Assembly: GCA_014898415.1 (NCBI GenBank)
Contig: RCTD01000002.1
Location: forward strand, 2,356,001-2,420,000
Direction of reading: 5' to 3'
From: Stromatinia cepivora
Taxonomy: Eukaryota; Ascomycota; Leotiomycetes; Helotiales; Sclerotiniaceae
Length of the DNA stretch: 64,000 bases
Positions 1-10,203 of the stretch are shown piece after piece. A program made the translations under genes and the position numbers. Every line of letters starts with the position of its first letter. Position 1 is the first letter of the stretch. The notes under the pieces are model-generated. The model worked only from the letters and a program-made list of their open reading frames with translations. It ran no database searches and was not told the DNA's origin.

Positions 1-927
1 GTAGACAGTCTCCTGACAATGAGTTGGGTCACCAGGTCCGTTGGAGATGAAGACACCATCAAAATGATGGGCGACCTTGTGAATTGGGAAATCGTAAGGG
101 AAAACAGTGACGCTTGCTCCACGACTGACCAAACTTCTCAAAATGTTCTCCTTCACACCACAATCGATAACTGCAACGTGCATATCTCCATGAGCGGAGC
201 TAACGTGAAATGGAGCCTTGGTGCTGACTTTCTTGACCAAGTTGATTTGTTCAGGATCAACGAAAGCCTCATCTTGATCGGCATCATATTCTTCTCCAAT
301 GGTGATTCGGGCCAAAGAAGAACCTTCCTCTCTCAAGTAGGTGACAATAGCTCTGGTATCAACACCAGAAATAGCTGGTACACCCTCACGAGCACACCAA
401 TCACTCAAACTCTCCACAGCAGTCCAATGACTATACTTCTCAGCATAATCTGCAACAACCACACCAACACATTGAATGTTTGGTGACTCAAAGTATTTCA
501 AGAGTCCGTGCTCATCTCTGGCAGATGATGGAACGCCATAGTTTCCGATCAAAGGTTGAGTGAAAACAAGAATTTGTCCACGATAAGAAGGATCGGTCAT
601 GGATTCGGGGTAACCAACGAGGGATGTAGTGAAAACGGCTTCGCCAGAAATATTGGACTTGGCACCAAAAGATTTGCCATGGAAAACCGGGCCATCCTAT
701 CAAAAATTTAGCCCAAATCTTTCTCCATACACCAACCAGCATAACGTTACCCTGATTGTGAATGTAGCTCGATCATGAGAGATAGGGGTAGCACGAGGAC
801 GGGTATATGGCATGGCACGACCAGCACTTCCTTCAACTGTAGCTAGGAATCGAGTTTGTTGTGCAATTCTTTGGATGCCATAACCTATTGGCTTATAAGC
901 TGCGGGCTTTACGAATCGAGAGAACAT
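1..927 (-). CDS. CPA1: Arginine-specific carbamoyl-phosphate synthase, small (glutaminase) subunit, 5' part
   Basis: Small subunit of the arginine-pathway carbamoyl-phosphate synthase (arg-2 in Neurospora, CPA1 in yeast). It takes ammonia from glutamine for carbamoyl phosphate synthesis. Exons seen: 927-751 (59 codons) and 696 to the window edge, with an intron at 750-697 (donor GTAACG, acceptor TAG) joining TFTIR to [11 protein letters not shown]. The N-terminus [12 protein letters not shown]...RFLATV is basic and free of acidic residues, as expected of a mitochondrial targeting peptide. The dimerisation-domain signatures [21 protein letters not shown] and [16 protein letters not shown] follow, then the start of the class I glutaminase domain ([24 protein letters not shown]). 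The gene is cut at base 1 before the catalytic Cys/His region. The 5' leader carries the attenuator uORF at 1326-985. Identity is secure; the exact intron is inferred from frame and motifs. Confidence 0.96.
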
Positions 928-984
928 GATTGTGGTTGTTTGAATTGATAAAATTTAGTAGGCTGTAGGTTTGAGAAAGCTATT

Positions 985-1326
985 TCAGTTGACTGAAGCT
1001 TTCCAGATGTGATCTATAACAAGGGTGTTAGAATTTCGGTGGTGCAAAAGAATCGTTGGAGGGGTCATGAATAGGGTTATGTGCGAACCTGAGATATAAT
1101 CCTACGAGAACATGTTAGTGAAGAACGCTTCTAGTGAAATTGTTGTAGATGTTTCGCTTGATGAAGAGTCATCCTTCCTCAGAGATGGATAGTAGAAGAT
1201 TTGGCTTCAACTTTGAACCCAAAGATAGGAATTGAGGGTTTTTTGAGATTTAACTCATCATTCATCATAGACAAAGGAAGAGAACGAACGTACCTGGGAT
1301 GTAAAAACTGACGAGCGAACACTCAT
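985..1326 (-). CDS. Arginine attenuator peptide uORF, split into three exons (one of 13 nt)
   Basis: Upstream ORF in the CPA1 leader. In other fungi this peptide stalls ribosomes when arginine is high and so lowers CPA1/arg-2 translation. Exon 1 is 1326-1294 (MSVRSSVFTSQ), exon 2 is 1101-1089 (GATTATATCTCAG, 13 nt), exon 3 is 1013-985 (ends WKASVN then TGA). The introns are 1293-1102 (GTACGT...CTAACATGTTCTCGTAG) and 1088-1014 (GTTCGC...CTAACACCCTTGTTATAG); both have a CTAAC branch point. The spliced frame is exactly 75 nt, 24 codons plus stop, the length I recall for the Neurospora peptide. It carries the conserved core SVFTSQDYISDHIWKA, including the Asp, Trp and SDH positions. The stop lies 57 nt before the CPA1 ATG at 927. 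No single exon shows the peptide, so it is easy to miss. Splice sites are read from sequence only. Confidence 0.9.
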
Positions 1327-2502
1327 ACGCGCGACTTTTCTATTCGTATCTGATAGATCAGTAAAAGAAGAAGTTTTGAAGATTTAAGGTGTAATGATTT
1401 AGAAGCAGTTTATTGAAGTGGGAAGTAAAAATTGTGGAGTATATTTGGTGTTATTTGGTGTGACAGAGTGATAAAAAGATTCAAGTGGGAAAAGGTTGAA
1501 TGCCGCTTTGTTCTTTACAGTAAAGCTAATGTTGTGTTAAAATTATTTGATTGGTCAATTGTGAGGGTCATTTGTAGGGGAACCACTAAGGGACTTGGAA
1601 CTTGGAAGGAAAAGAAGAAGAGCCGATGACGGACTAATGATGATACTATCACTAGTAGGTAGTACCTAGTAAAAAAACACAAAAAGAACCAATGAAGAGC
1701 ATTAAAAGCTCCCGCTCCCTTAAAAACACAACCCGATTTCTCAATCCTTTTATAAACCTGACCAATTAAATTATAAATATCAATTATCACTCACATCTTA
1801 TCTATCGACAATCATAAGGCGTAGATCCAACACGGTGGATGGTAAAAGCAGCTTCCGGTAGAGCCTTAGACAATTTGATCATTACCTACAAAATTTCTGT
1901 CGTGTTTCCTTCTTCCTCCTTTCCCCTCAATAAGACATGATCTGAAAGCCAATCATCATTATGATCTAGAGAAGCCATATCATAAATAAATTGATCATCT
2001 ATCCTATTATTGTGCAGATGTCATAAGGTTACATACACACTCTCATACAAAAAAGTCAAAGTCCGTAGAATACCAATATGCAGCCCGAGAAAATTTGCAA
2101 AGCTTTGTCTTGGTGCATGCATGACATTTAAAGAAAATCATGGGCCGAGAGGAAAAAACCCCGCTATGTGGCTGGTGGGCATCCAGATCGGCTTGAAGTT
2201 GAGTCATGCGAATTATCAAATTATTTCTTTTTCGAGGGATGATTCATGAACACCTGTCGGAGCAATATTGATACTCTGTACTGTACACCAGATGAAAAAT
2301 ACTTTAATATATGTACTAACACAATCATGGGATCATCTCAAGTGTCTAACTAATCATTTTCAGAGTTGCTTCATATATCTTCTATCACTACAATCAAATC
2401 ATCTTACAACTAGACGGGCATTAGGCTTTTCATCTTTCACCAAACTTTCTGGTTATGTGTAGAAGAACTTAGCATATTAACATCCTGCTTCTCTCTTGCT
2501 TC
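1327..2502. other. CPA1 upstream region, no gene seen
   Basis: Spacer between the CPA1 leader (minus) and the 3' end of the SAP protein gene. Pyrimidine-rich on the minus strand just upstream of the uORF (about 1327-1400), as in many fungal leaders. One TGAGTCA, the core of a Gcn4/CPC1-type site, lies at 2200-2206, about 0.9 kb upstream; its function is unknown. The short open frames here lack codon structure or homology I recognise. Confidence 0.5.
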
Positions 2503-4488
2503 TCAGCGACGCCTATCTCGATCTCGAGGTGGTCCTCTGTAGCTGTCATATACTCTGTCGACTCCTCTATCATAACCTCTATCACCTCCTCTACTTCCAT
2601 ATCCACCACCACCACCGCCTCTACCCGAATACCGCCCTGGGCGCTGATTTCCTGGTCCCCGATGACCTGGTGGAGGTCTGATGCCTGGAAATATTTCCTT
2701 TCCACGATCAACAAATCTATCTCCATCTTCAAATGTATATCTATTGATATCTGATCCAGTATGGCGTTCAATGTCTTTGGTGGTGATATCCGCAATTGCA
2801 TCTAGTCGTCTATTGACCAATTCCTCTGATGCTGGTTGCCAGTACAGCGTCGGTTGTGTCGTAGTAGATTTGAAGAGCTCCGACAAATTTGGCGTAGGTG
2901 CAGTCCTTGAACTACCAAAGCTTCTAGGTCCAGATGGTGCTCCTTCAATACCCCTTGACGGTCCTGTCGGCGCAGAGAGAGGAATTGATTGCTTTCTCGC
3001 AGACGTTGTTTGAGATTCCCCTGTAGATTCCTGCAACACGGCAGTAACTTGACGATCTCCATCATTTTCAATCTCCTCGTAGACTACCTCCCACTTTTGT
3101 GTATTTCGTCCAGGGCCAGATGCTTGTTCTTGATCGATCCATTCCTTAACTTTTTCATCTGGGATAAAATCCACCCATAATGTCTTACGATTTGGTTCAT
3201 CGGGCCAGACACGATCATGCATTACGCTGCGTACTCTTGCAGCAGCAGAGAGGGTTTTGAATTGAACGAGCGCGTGTGTTCGAACGCGATCGATGTGGAA
3301 ATGTAAAATCACATCTGGATCTGGTTCGCTACCAGGTGGAGTAGCAAGAGTTGTGAGGTAATCATGAAGTCGAGGCTCTTGAAGTGGTCGGACAAAGTTG
3401 CGAATATAAAGAGCTGAAGTGGCAGGATGAATTGCGGGAGTAATTGGATTGTATGATGATTCGTCCTCTGCAGGCTCTTGTGAATAACGTACCATTTCTG
3501 TATCTTCATTCGCCTTCTGCGGAGAAGAGAATAGATTTTTAAATCTCGAGTCGCGTGGCCGTGAAATTTCCGGTGAAGTTGCTACAGCTTCAGCATTTGG
3601 TCGAGCTCTTTCGACATCAATATCCATTTTGTCGGCTTCTTCCTCATTCGTATTCGGAACCGGCTGTTCAACCACTACCTCTTCTTTGGAGTCATCAACA
3701 ACTGTGGGTCCATCTTCACCCATTGCCACCTCCTTTGATTTAACATTGACTTCACCTGTATCACTCGCATTGTGTTTCTCCACCCATTCTGCATCCTCCT
3801 TTGAAGTCGCAACTTCTTCAATAGTGTCACTTGGTCGAGCTCGTTTTCGAGAAATATCTGTGGAAGTTGGAGCTGGACTTTGTGATCTGCGTTTTCTCTT
3901 CTGTCGGTCTTCGATCGCCTCTCGTGGTTCAACGGAAAGCTCGGCGGAGGGGTCGCCCTCGGTTTGTTCGGGCGGTTGAGATGTAGCTTTCGAAGGAGGC
4001 AGAGAGGATTCGGTTGTATCTATAGGCTGTGAAGGTCGAATTTCAACTTGCTCTATTGTGTCATTTGAAGAAGGCTGCGCATCCTTTGAGACTGGAGTCG
4101 GTTCAATCGCCTTTTCCTTGAATGCGGCGGCGGGCTCAGGGACGGGTTCCGTTTGATGCTCTGCTGTGACTTCGACAGGTGATGGTCGAACTTCGTTACT
4201 TTCGGGGATTGGGTTTGCTTGTGATTCCTCTGCATTTTCAATTGTGGGCTCCGTACCAATCTCGAAAGATGATGTTTGTGTGGGTGAGATTGTATCTGGA
4301 GATGTTGCAAATTCTGGATTTAATTTGGTTCCATCATCCTGAAGGGTCATATCACTTTCCGAACCATCTTCATTCTCTGCAGATGTAAGTCGAGCGACGA
4401 GGGCAGGTTTGAGACCGGTCTGTGGAAGACCCCGTTTCTTCAACTCTGCTTTCAGGTCAACGACCTTTAACTTATTCCAATCAGTCAT
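2503..4488 (-). CDS. SAP-domain RNA-binding protein, Acinus-like
   Basis: Single-exon gene of 661 aa. Residues about 2-36 form a SAP domain (MTDWNKLKVVDLKAELKKRG, then a second helix ending VARLTS), which binds nucleic acid. A long acidic, Ser/Pro/Glu-rich disordered stretch follows, with a basic patch RQKRKRRSQSP...SRKRARP that looks like a nuclear localisation signal. Around residues 355-460 lies an RRM-like fold (ALYIRNFVRPLQEPRL, THALVQFKTLSAAARVRSV, KTLWVDFIPD). Near residue 555 is PTLYWQPASEELVNRRL, which matches the RNPS1-SAP18-binding (RSB) motif of Acinus. The tail is Gly/Arg-rich (RGG). This order of domains is that of Acinus, a member of the ASAP complex linked to the exon junction complex; the role here is inferred. 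I chose Met at 4488 over one 21 nt upstream because the SAP domain starts directly there. Confidence 0.85.
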   Translation of the reverse strand: MTDWNKLKVVDLKAELKKRGLPQTGLKPALVARLTSAENEDGSESDMTLQDDGTKLNPEFATSPDTISPTQTSSFEIGTEPTIENAEESQANPIPESNEVRPSPVEVTAEHQTEPVPEPAAAFKEKAIEPTPVSKDAQPSSNDTIEQVEIRPSQPIDTTESSLPPSKATSQPPEQTEGDPSAELSVEPREAIEDRQKRKRRSQSPAPTSTDISRKRARPSDTIEEVATSKEDAEWVEKHNASDTGEVNVKSKEVAMGEDGPTVVDDSKEEVVVEQPVPNTNEEEADKMDIDVERARPNAEAVATSPEISRPRDSRFKNLFSSPQKANEDTEMVRYSQEPAEDESSYNPITPAIHPATSALYIRNFVRPLQEPRLHDYLTTLATPPGSEPDPDVILHFHIDRVRTHALVQFKTLSAAARVRSVMHDRVWPDEPNRKTLWVDFIPDEKVKEWIDQEQASGPGRNTQKWEVVYEEIENDGDRQVTAVLQESTGESQTTSARKQSIPLSAPTGPSRGIEGAPSGPRSFGSSRTAPTPNLSELFKSTTTQPTLYWQPASEELVNRRLDAIADITTKDIERHTGSDINRYTFEDGDRFVDRGKEIFPGIRPPPGHRGPGNQRPGRYSGRGGGGGGYGSRGGDRGYDRGVDRVYDSYRGPPRDRDRRR

Positions 4489-4961
4489 TGTAGATGGTGT
4501 AAAAATCAATTAAGCAATTGCGCATTGCTGAAAAAGTGAATTAAGAGTTGATCAATACTGAAATCAAAGAGAAAAATAGGGTTCATATAATTGTGTTCTT
4601 GTTGAGATGGACTTTCTTTCTTTCTTTCTTTCTTTTAAACTGGCGCAAAATGAATTTATCAAAGTTCTGGAATCTAACGCGTCAGGATCACGTCAACCCC
4701 TGTTAAATGAATACTAGGTAGGTGGGTAGGTTGAATGGAACCAGCCGGTCCGTGCCACATTGCACTAATCCTTTTGCCTTATTATTGAGGCTCTCATATC
4801 AAATCTACCTCCAATTCCAACTTAAAGACAACTCACCACAACAAGTTTTTAAGTAATGCATGCGGGAAGATGGGATATATGATTTCAAATCTCTCAAAAT
4901 CTTATATTTGTCAAAATCTCTACTTCAACTTCATTAACACAACACGATGCAAGAATTGCAA
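4489..4961. other. Intergenic spacer with CTTT microsatellite
   Basis: Promoter side of the SAP-protein gene and 3' flank of the rhodopsin-domain gene. A (CTTT)n run lies at about 4612-4636. No gene is visible. Confidence 0.6.
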
Positions 4962-6724
4962 TTATACTGCATGGCCTATATATTCTCGACTCTCTGCTCC
5001 CAAATTACTCTTCGAGTGCTCACTTAAACTGTCCATCGATCTTGCTACGGTGACAGTTGTCGTATTATTGACACGCTCCTGTTTAAAATTTTGTTCCTCA
5101 TTGCGTACACTCACTTCTCTGCTTTCCCATATTTCTAGCCTATCATCAATAGTTAGTTGTCTATCTTCTACTATGTTTGGACTAGAAGCTGTCGGCATCT
5201 GGGCTGAGGGTAAAGCGTAAAAGAACTTACCCTATTCCTCTTCCTGAGACACCTCCATTTCCATAAAATATCCCCTCTCTACTTTCACTTCTATATGTCG
5301 AATTGTCTTTTTTGTTTCCAAATCTTGAGCCAGCCAAAGTGGTCAAGTATTTCTTCGGTGCCATCTTGCTTTTCGTTTGTGTAGGTTCTATGGATCCCGA
5401 CCACGATCTCAAACCGAATAATTTTCTTGCTAATGGCCAACACATCGGTATGTTGGTTATGATCATCACAGTTGATGCTTCTCTTATATACCACTTCATT
5501 CATTGATGTTAGTATTATGCAGGATCTGACAAACAGCTTCACTTACGTATGTCCACATTACTCCAAAAGGATGTGCGAAAGAATAATATTTATTAGCTGC
5601 GGCAGAACTAATAGCAAATATGCCTAGGGAGAAGACGCTTATCAGAAAAATTTTCCTGTATTACAATTAGTACATTGCTCAAACGACTCCAGCAGAGACC
5701 TGATAAGGCAAAAAAACGAACTTCAATGTGGGGAGCTGTGCTTTGAGAACCAGAGGCATGGGCATACACAACATCATGAGATCCGAACTGATGTTAAACG
5801 TTGCATTAACTATTAGGTGATGAGTTGCTGTTGAGCATTGGTCTGTCATATGCATCAGTCTATTATCTCTCAAGAACAAAGTCTTTGAACCAACCATTTG
5901 GAGTAGGAACCGCCCAATAGTTTGAGAATGGTCGACACCATACCCCAAAATAGAGAAGTTCCATTACCACCAAGCTTGTACCCACATACACGGCTACTAG
6001 TTTCACAATAAGATTGTGGGGTTTGATACCTGCCCTGTTTTGTAGGTCAATAGTGTTATTGCATATCGCAAAAGGGCCCATACATCATCTTCAGATACAT
6101 GCACAATAAACAAGCTTTGCCGCCCCAAATGGTCATGATCATGGATTGTTCCACCACAAGCACGAGTTTGCTTCCTTTTATACGCGACGCAATAGACTCA
6201 GGAGTGAGCTATTGAACTTCTATCAGTTCTCCGCTTTGAAAATTGGCCGAATACAACGCACCTTTGGAATATCAGACGGCAGTATGAGATTCGTGTCGAA
6301 ATCGTATACAATATTCGTGAATACAACGAGCGTGGTATAGAAGAGCTATGATGTATGTCAGATTCTAGAAAATGTGGATGATAAGGGAAGCTGAAATCAA
6401 GGCCCAGTTGATTATGTGCGTGGTAAAGGAAAATGCTAATTTGAAATAGACATCACTTACAAACACAACGAACATGAGATAATCTTGGACCTGATAATTC
6501 TTGATCGATCCGAGTTGAACCCATCTCGAAATACTGGGTAGAAATTGCCGTTAGTCTTATCCTCATATGACACCATACCTTCTGGAGGCGTGGAGATGGT
6601 ATCGATTTCAAATTGCAATACTATCCATTCTATTGCGAATTTGTGATCATACATACTATCTGAGGATCACAATTATTATCACAAACGGATACCAAATCGC
6701 AGATTCCACCACCAAAGAATGCAT
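4962..6724 (-). CDS. Fungal rhodopsin-domain integral membrane protein (PTH11-like receptor type)
   Basis: Nine exons assembled by frame: 6724-6657, 6533-6461, 6345-6262, 6208-6084, 6034-5895, 5842-5722, 5655-5547, 5493-5253, 5203-4962; total 1203 nt, 400 aa. It starts MHSLVVESAIWYPFVIIIVI, a first membrane helix. Family signatures follow: QVQDYLMFVVF, VYDFDTN, GSKLVLVVEQSM, KACLLCMYLKM, VELLYFGVWCRPFSNYWAVPTP-like, DQCSTATHHLIVNATFNISS, DLMMLCMPMPLV, ANKYYSFAHPFG and WYIREASTVMIITNIPMCWP. These identify the seven-helix fungal rhodopsin domain found in PTH11-related proteins. There is no CFEM domain. The cytosolic tail holds LEIWESREVSV, a motif I recall from tails in this family. The last intron is ambiguous: donor GTGTCT (exon end 5253) keeps this tail, while the stronger-looking GTAAGT (exon end 5231) gives a short different tail. 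The ligand is unknown. Confidence 0.86.
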
Positions 6725-8013
6725 TGTGTACTTCTGGCCTTTCTCTGCGTTCGTTTTGACTATGCAATATCCTGCTTAAAATTGCTCTTCCGTCTCATTC
6801 ATCCACGTGTCGAGGTTCTTATATCATCCTAGCCTCGAAAGAAATATTGAGCGCATCCACTGAGCTCATATATGCGATAGCGATAGTCCGAAAATAATTC
6901 AAAGATATGTAATTTACAGGATCCAGCGCGAGGTGATTGGTAAGAAGGTGAAATATCACAGACGTGGAGATGGGAAGTTTATTCATGTATACCAAAAAGC
7001 AGCATTTCCGCGAGCTTCTTTCTATGATGAATAAAAAGCCACAGGGAAAGATAGGAAGCTAGCTTGGACTTCAAGGTTCGCTATGACTGACTTCCAAGGC
7101 TGAACAAGGTTATTTTATGTCGCAACGCCTGTCTGCCACGTGCTAAAATACTCGAGTATAAAGTTGTGGCTTTGCCCATCAAGGTTCTAAGAGGACGGGA
7201 GACATATTTTTTCATCATTGTTTTGAGCCGGGATTGATTTAGCTACTTGAGTGATAGTGTTTCATATGTCGAATGTTTTTTGTGGTCGGAGTCAAAAATA
7301 CACATATATAATCAACCACATCCCATGATTCCAAACGCAATAATCCCAAACCTCATATTTCTCTTCCTCTCTTCCCTTCTCCTTCTATTCTCTTCCCAAC
7401 CCTACACTTCCCCCTATCTCCCACCCCGGTCCCCTACAGGCTTCCTCCCACATTAAGTATCCCCCCATCTTATAGCTCCGAGTTTCCCAGCCAAGATCTT
7501 CCCTCATTCATTTTCATTCGGTTCATCGCTTATTTTCTTAATTTCCCATCCATATAAACTTTCCCCCGGAAGTGTCAAAAAGAATAATAAGATTCAATAA
7601 GTCCATGTAAAAAGTTCTTGTTTCATTAATACTATGTATGCGGCGTGCCGTTATATTCAGGGGTCTTGCTTGTTGGTTGTGAAAATGAGGTTAGAACTAC
7701 TAGGTAAAGGGCTGAGATGAGCGATTGCGGCGATTGGGCATAGCGCTAAGTGGTGCGCCATAGTGAGTTACTAGGGAATTGATGGGAGTGGGTAAGTGTG
7801 TGCGGACATGGAGATAGGAAGTTGGGAACGGAGCGGAGTTTTGGTTGTGTGAATTTGAGGGATGGGACAATTACCGGTACCGGGTGGGTGGAGAATTTAT
7901 TACTAGAAATATCTCGTACCGGTGACATGGAATTTGAATACTTATTTCAGGTAAGGCCTCAATGTAATCTTACAAATTATGGTTCGATGCTGATCAATAT
8001 ATCGATATACATA
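6725..8013. other. Gene-free spacer upstream of the receptor gene
   Basis: Promoter side of the rhodopsin-domain gene. Contains pyrimidine-rich stretches (7335-7440) but no convincing coding frame. It ends at the TA flank of the inverted-repeat element at 8014. Confidence 0.5.
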
Positions 8014-8560
8014 TACTAGTGCTGCCAGAAAGCCTAACTATGGGCCACTAACTCGGTGTTGTTTTAAATGAATGCCGGGCTGAATAAGCCGGGGTATATC
8101 ACATCAAAATTCATGAAAAGTCATTGATTTCAAAATTCAATATTAAATTAATTATAAGAACTTATCTTATTAAATTATAATCAATTAATACATAGAAATT
8201 TTCAAATTATTGAAAATTCTTTAAATGCGTATTCTATTTAAATAATTTAAAAAATTAAAGTATAAAAACGAAAACTCGCTAATTTTCAGGGCCTAAATGC
8301 CTGAAATGAAGTCTGAAAAAATCATTTTTTTATTATCATCTTTAAGATATTATTTCTTTCTGAAAAATTGATTTTATACTCTGAAAACTTGATATATATT
8401 TCATTTATTGAATATTTATACATGTTCAAAATTTGAATTCAATTGAATTATCATATATTGATTTATAGAACCTTAAAGATACCGAATAAATATGAATTTT
8501 GGTGATGAATTCGGTTAAATTTCAGCCCGGCATTGGGATACTTTCTGGCCGCAACGAGTA
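8014..8560. mobile_element. TA-flanked inverted-repeat element (MITE-like), AT-rich core
   Basis: Bounded by TA plus CTAGTGCTGCCAGAAAG on the left (8016-8032) and CTTTCTGGCCGCAACGAG plus TA on the right (8541-8560), which are imperfect inverted repeats. A second inverted pair inside is AATGCCGGGCTGAA (about 8071-8084) and TTTCAGCCCGGCATT (about 8520-8534). The 430-bp core is very AT-rich and has no ORF, so it cannot encode a transposase. TA flanks suggest a Tc1/mariner-type target. Two other copies of the same terminal repeat lie in this window (see 13328-13428 and 37872-38006). Confidence 0.75.
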
Positions 8561-9250
8561 CTTCTCCAAGTCGTCTGAGCATCTGATTATATCCAGGGTA
8601 GAATATATGGATGCAGCGAGATTTTCTGCAAGACTACAATTATCTATCTGGTAACTTTTTCTCGCTCACTCACTCAATGAAGATGGTGTGGTTATTGTGT
8701 AGATATTTGTCGTGTATAGCAATACGTTAAAGTGAGTTATAACCGCATCTATGTAAATGGGTTTGGTCATAACTGAGCTTGTAGGTCAAGTTGAATAACT
8801 GGAATCGACGTGTATACTAAAAATCCAATATTCAAAGGTAGTTGATATAATGCATAAGCTTATGTCGAAATGGTGATAAAAGAGTTATATTAGACAATCC
8901 ATCCGCACTTCTGTACTGACTGTTTCCGGGTGTTGGCATGTTCGAACGAGGGTAAGTGAAGAAATTCCCGGTTAGTTCAATGTGGACTTGGCTACTAGCA
9001 AGATATGTGGAAAGTAATTATTGAAGAGGACATCAAGCTGAAGGGTATTGTTAACGCGGAGCTCTCTCAAGAGCCAATCAGATTTGGACTATGGATCTAT
9101 TTCAGGCCATAAATCTATTGGAAAGCTATGTAGGCAGGATGGATCATCCCGACTTTCTACTCGCGTCCAAAACCTAATGTTGTTTCTTGCCTGATCCTCT
9201 AATTCGTACATATATACAAACCCTTTCATTGATGGCCGTTTGGTATCCTT
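8561..9250. other. Gene-free spacer
   Basis: 3' flank of the ETF-beta gene. No coding frame, RNA gene or repeat recognised. Confidence 0.5.
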
Positions 9251-10203
9251 TTATATTGCGCCTAATTCCTTCAGTTTGGAGATCATTCCATCTACATCGT
9301 CGACTTTACCGCCTCCTTGTCTTGGCGGTGGTTCTATATCCATTTTGTCAGCAAATATTCGGCATATACTCTCAACGAATGGACCAAAAATCACAGAGTG
9401 AAAGAGGTCAACTTACCAATAACCTTCAAGGTCTTTAACCTTCTAGTACCATCCACGCCCCAATCACCTAAAGTAGATTTCTCCAACTTCTTCTTCTTTG
9501 CTTTCATGATACTCTGCAAGCTCGCATATCTCGGTTCATTCAATCTCAAATCCGTCGTGATAACCATGGGCAGTTTGGCCCTCACCACATCCGTTCCACC
9601 ATCCACCTCCTTCGTGACCTCCACTATATCCCCATCCTTAAACTCCACCTTACTCGCCTGCGTCGCCTGACTCCATCCCAACAACCCCGCCAACATCTGT
9701 CCCGTCTGCCCCGCATCGTCATCAATACTCTGTTTCCCCAAAAACACCAAATTGCTCTTCTCCTTCTCCACAACCTTTTGTAACAGCTTCGCCACTCCCA
9801 ATGGTTCCAATTCTTCCCCATCTTTTATCTCAACTAGTAAACTGCGATCGGCACCCATAGCCATGGCTGTGCGTAAAATATCTTGCGATTTTGTTGGTCC
9901 GGCGGAAAATGCAACGATTTCTTCGACGCCGCCGGGCGCGGTTTTCTTCTCGCGGATTCGTACCGATTCTTCGATTGAGAGCTCGTCGAAGGGGTTCATG
10001 CTGTGTTTGACGCCATTGGTCTCAACGGCTGTTTGGGCTTTGTTGACGCGGGGTTTGACCTGTAGTGTTTGGGTTAGTTTACAACCTTTTTCATTTGCAT
10101 AGAATTAATCAAAGGGATTGAAGTTTGTGTTGAAATTGAGGGGTTTACGTACAGCGTAGTCGATAACCCTCTTTACGGGTACGAGAATTCTTAAGGCGGA
10201 CAT
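9251..10203 (-). CDS. ETFB: Electron transfer flavoprotein, beta subunit
   Basis: Mitochondrial matrix protein that pairs with the alpha subunit and passes electrons from acyl-CoA and other dehydrogenases to ETF-ubiquinone oxidoreductase. Exons: 10203-10153 (MSALRILVPVKRVIDYA), 10059-9417, 9333-9251; 777 nt, 258 aa, normal for the family. Introns 10152-10060 (GTACGT...TACAG) and 9416-9334 (GTAAGT...ATAG). Family signatures: VNKAQTAVETNGVKHSMNPF, DELSIEESVRIRE, FLGKQSIDDDAGQTGQM (AMP/FAD-binding region), VTKEVDGGTDVVRAKLPMVI, LRLNEPRYASLQSIMKAKKK. The C-terminus EPPPRQGGGKVDD...LKELGAI is typical. It lies alone, with no neighbouring ETF partner. Confidence 0.95.

Noticed and set aside
19..486. 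155-codon plus-strand frame at the left edge
   Set aside because: It is the antisense of CPA1 exon 2, whose frame encodes conserved motifs; the plus frame has none.
2200..2206. TGAGTCA as a Gcn4/CPC1 site for CPA1
   Set aside because: It lies about 0.9 kb upstream of the leader and a 7-bp match is expected by chance at this scale; noted but not claimed.
4489..4509. Upstream Met for the SAP protein adding seven residues
   Set aside because: The SAP domain begins at the second Met; the extension is low in support.
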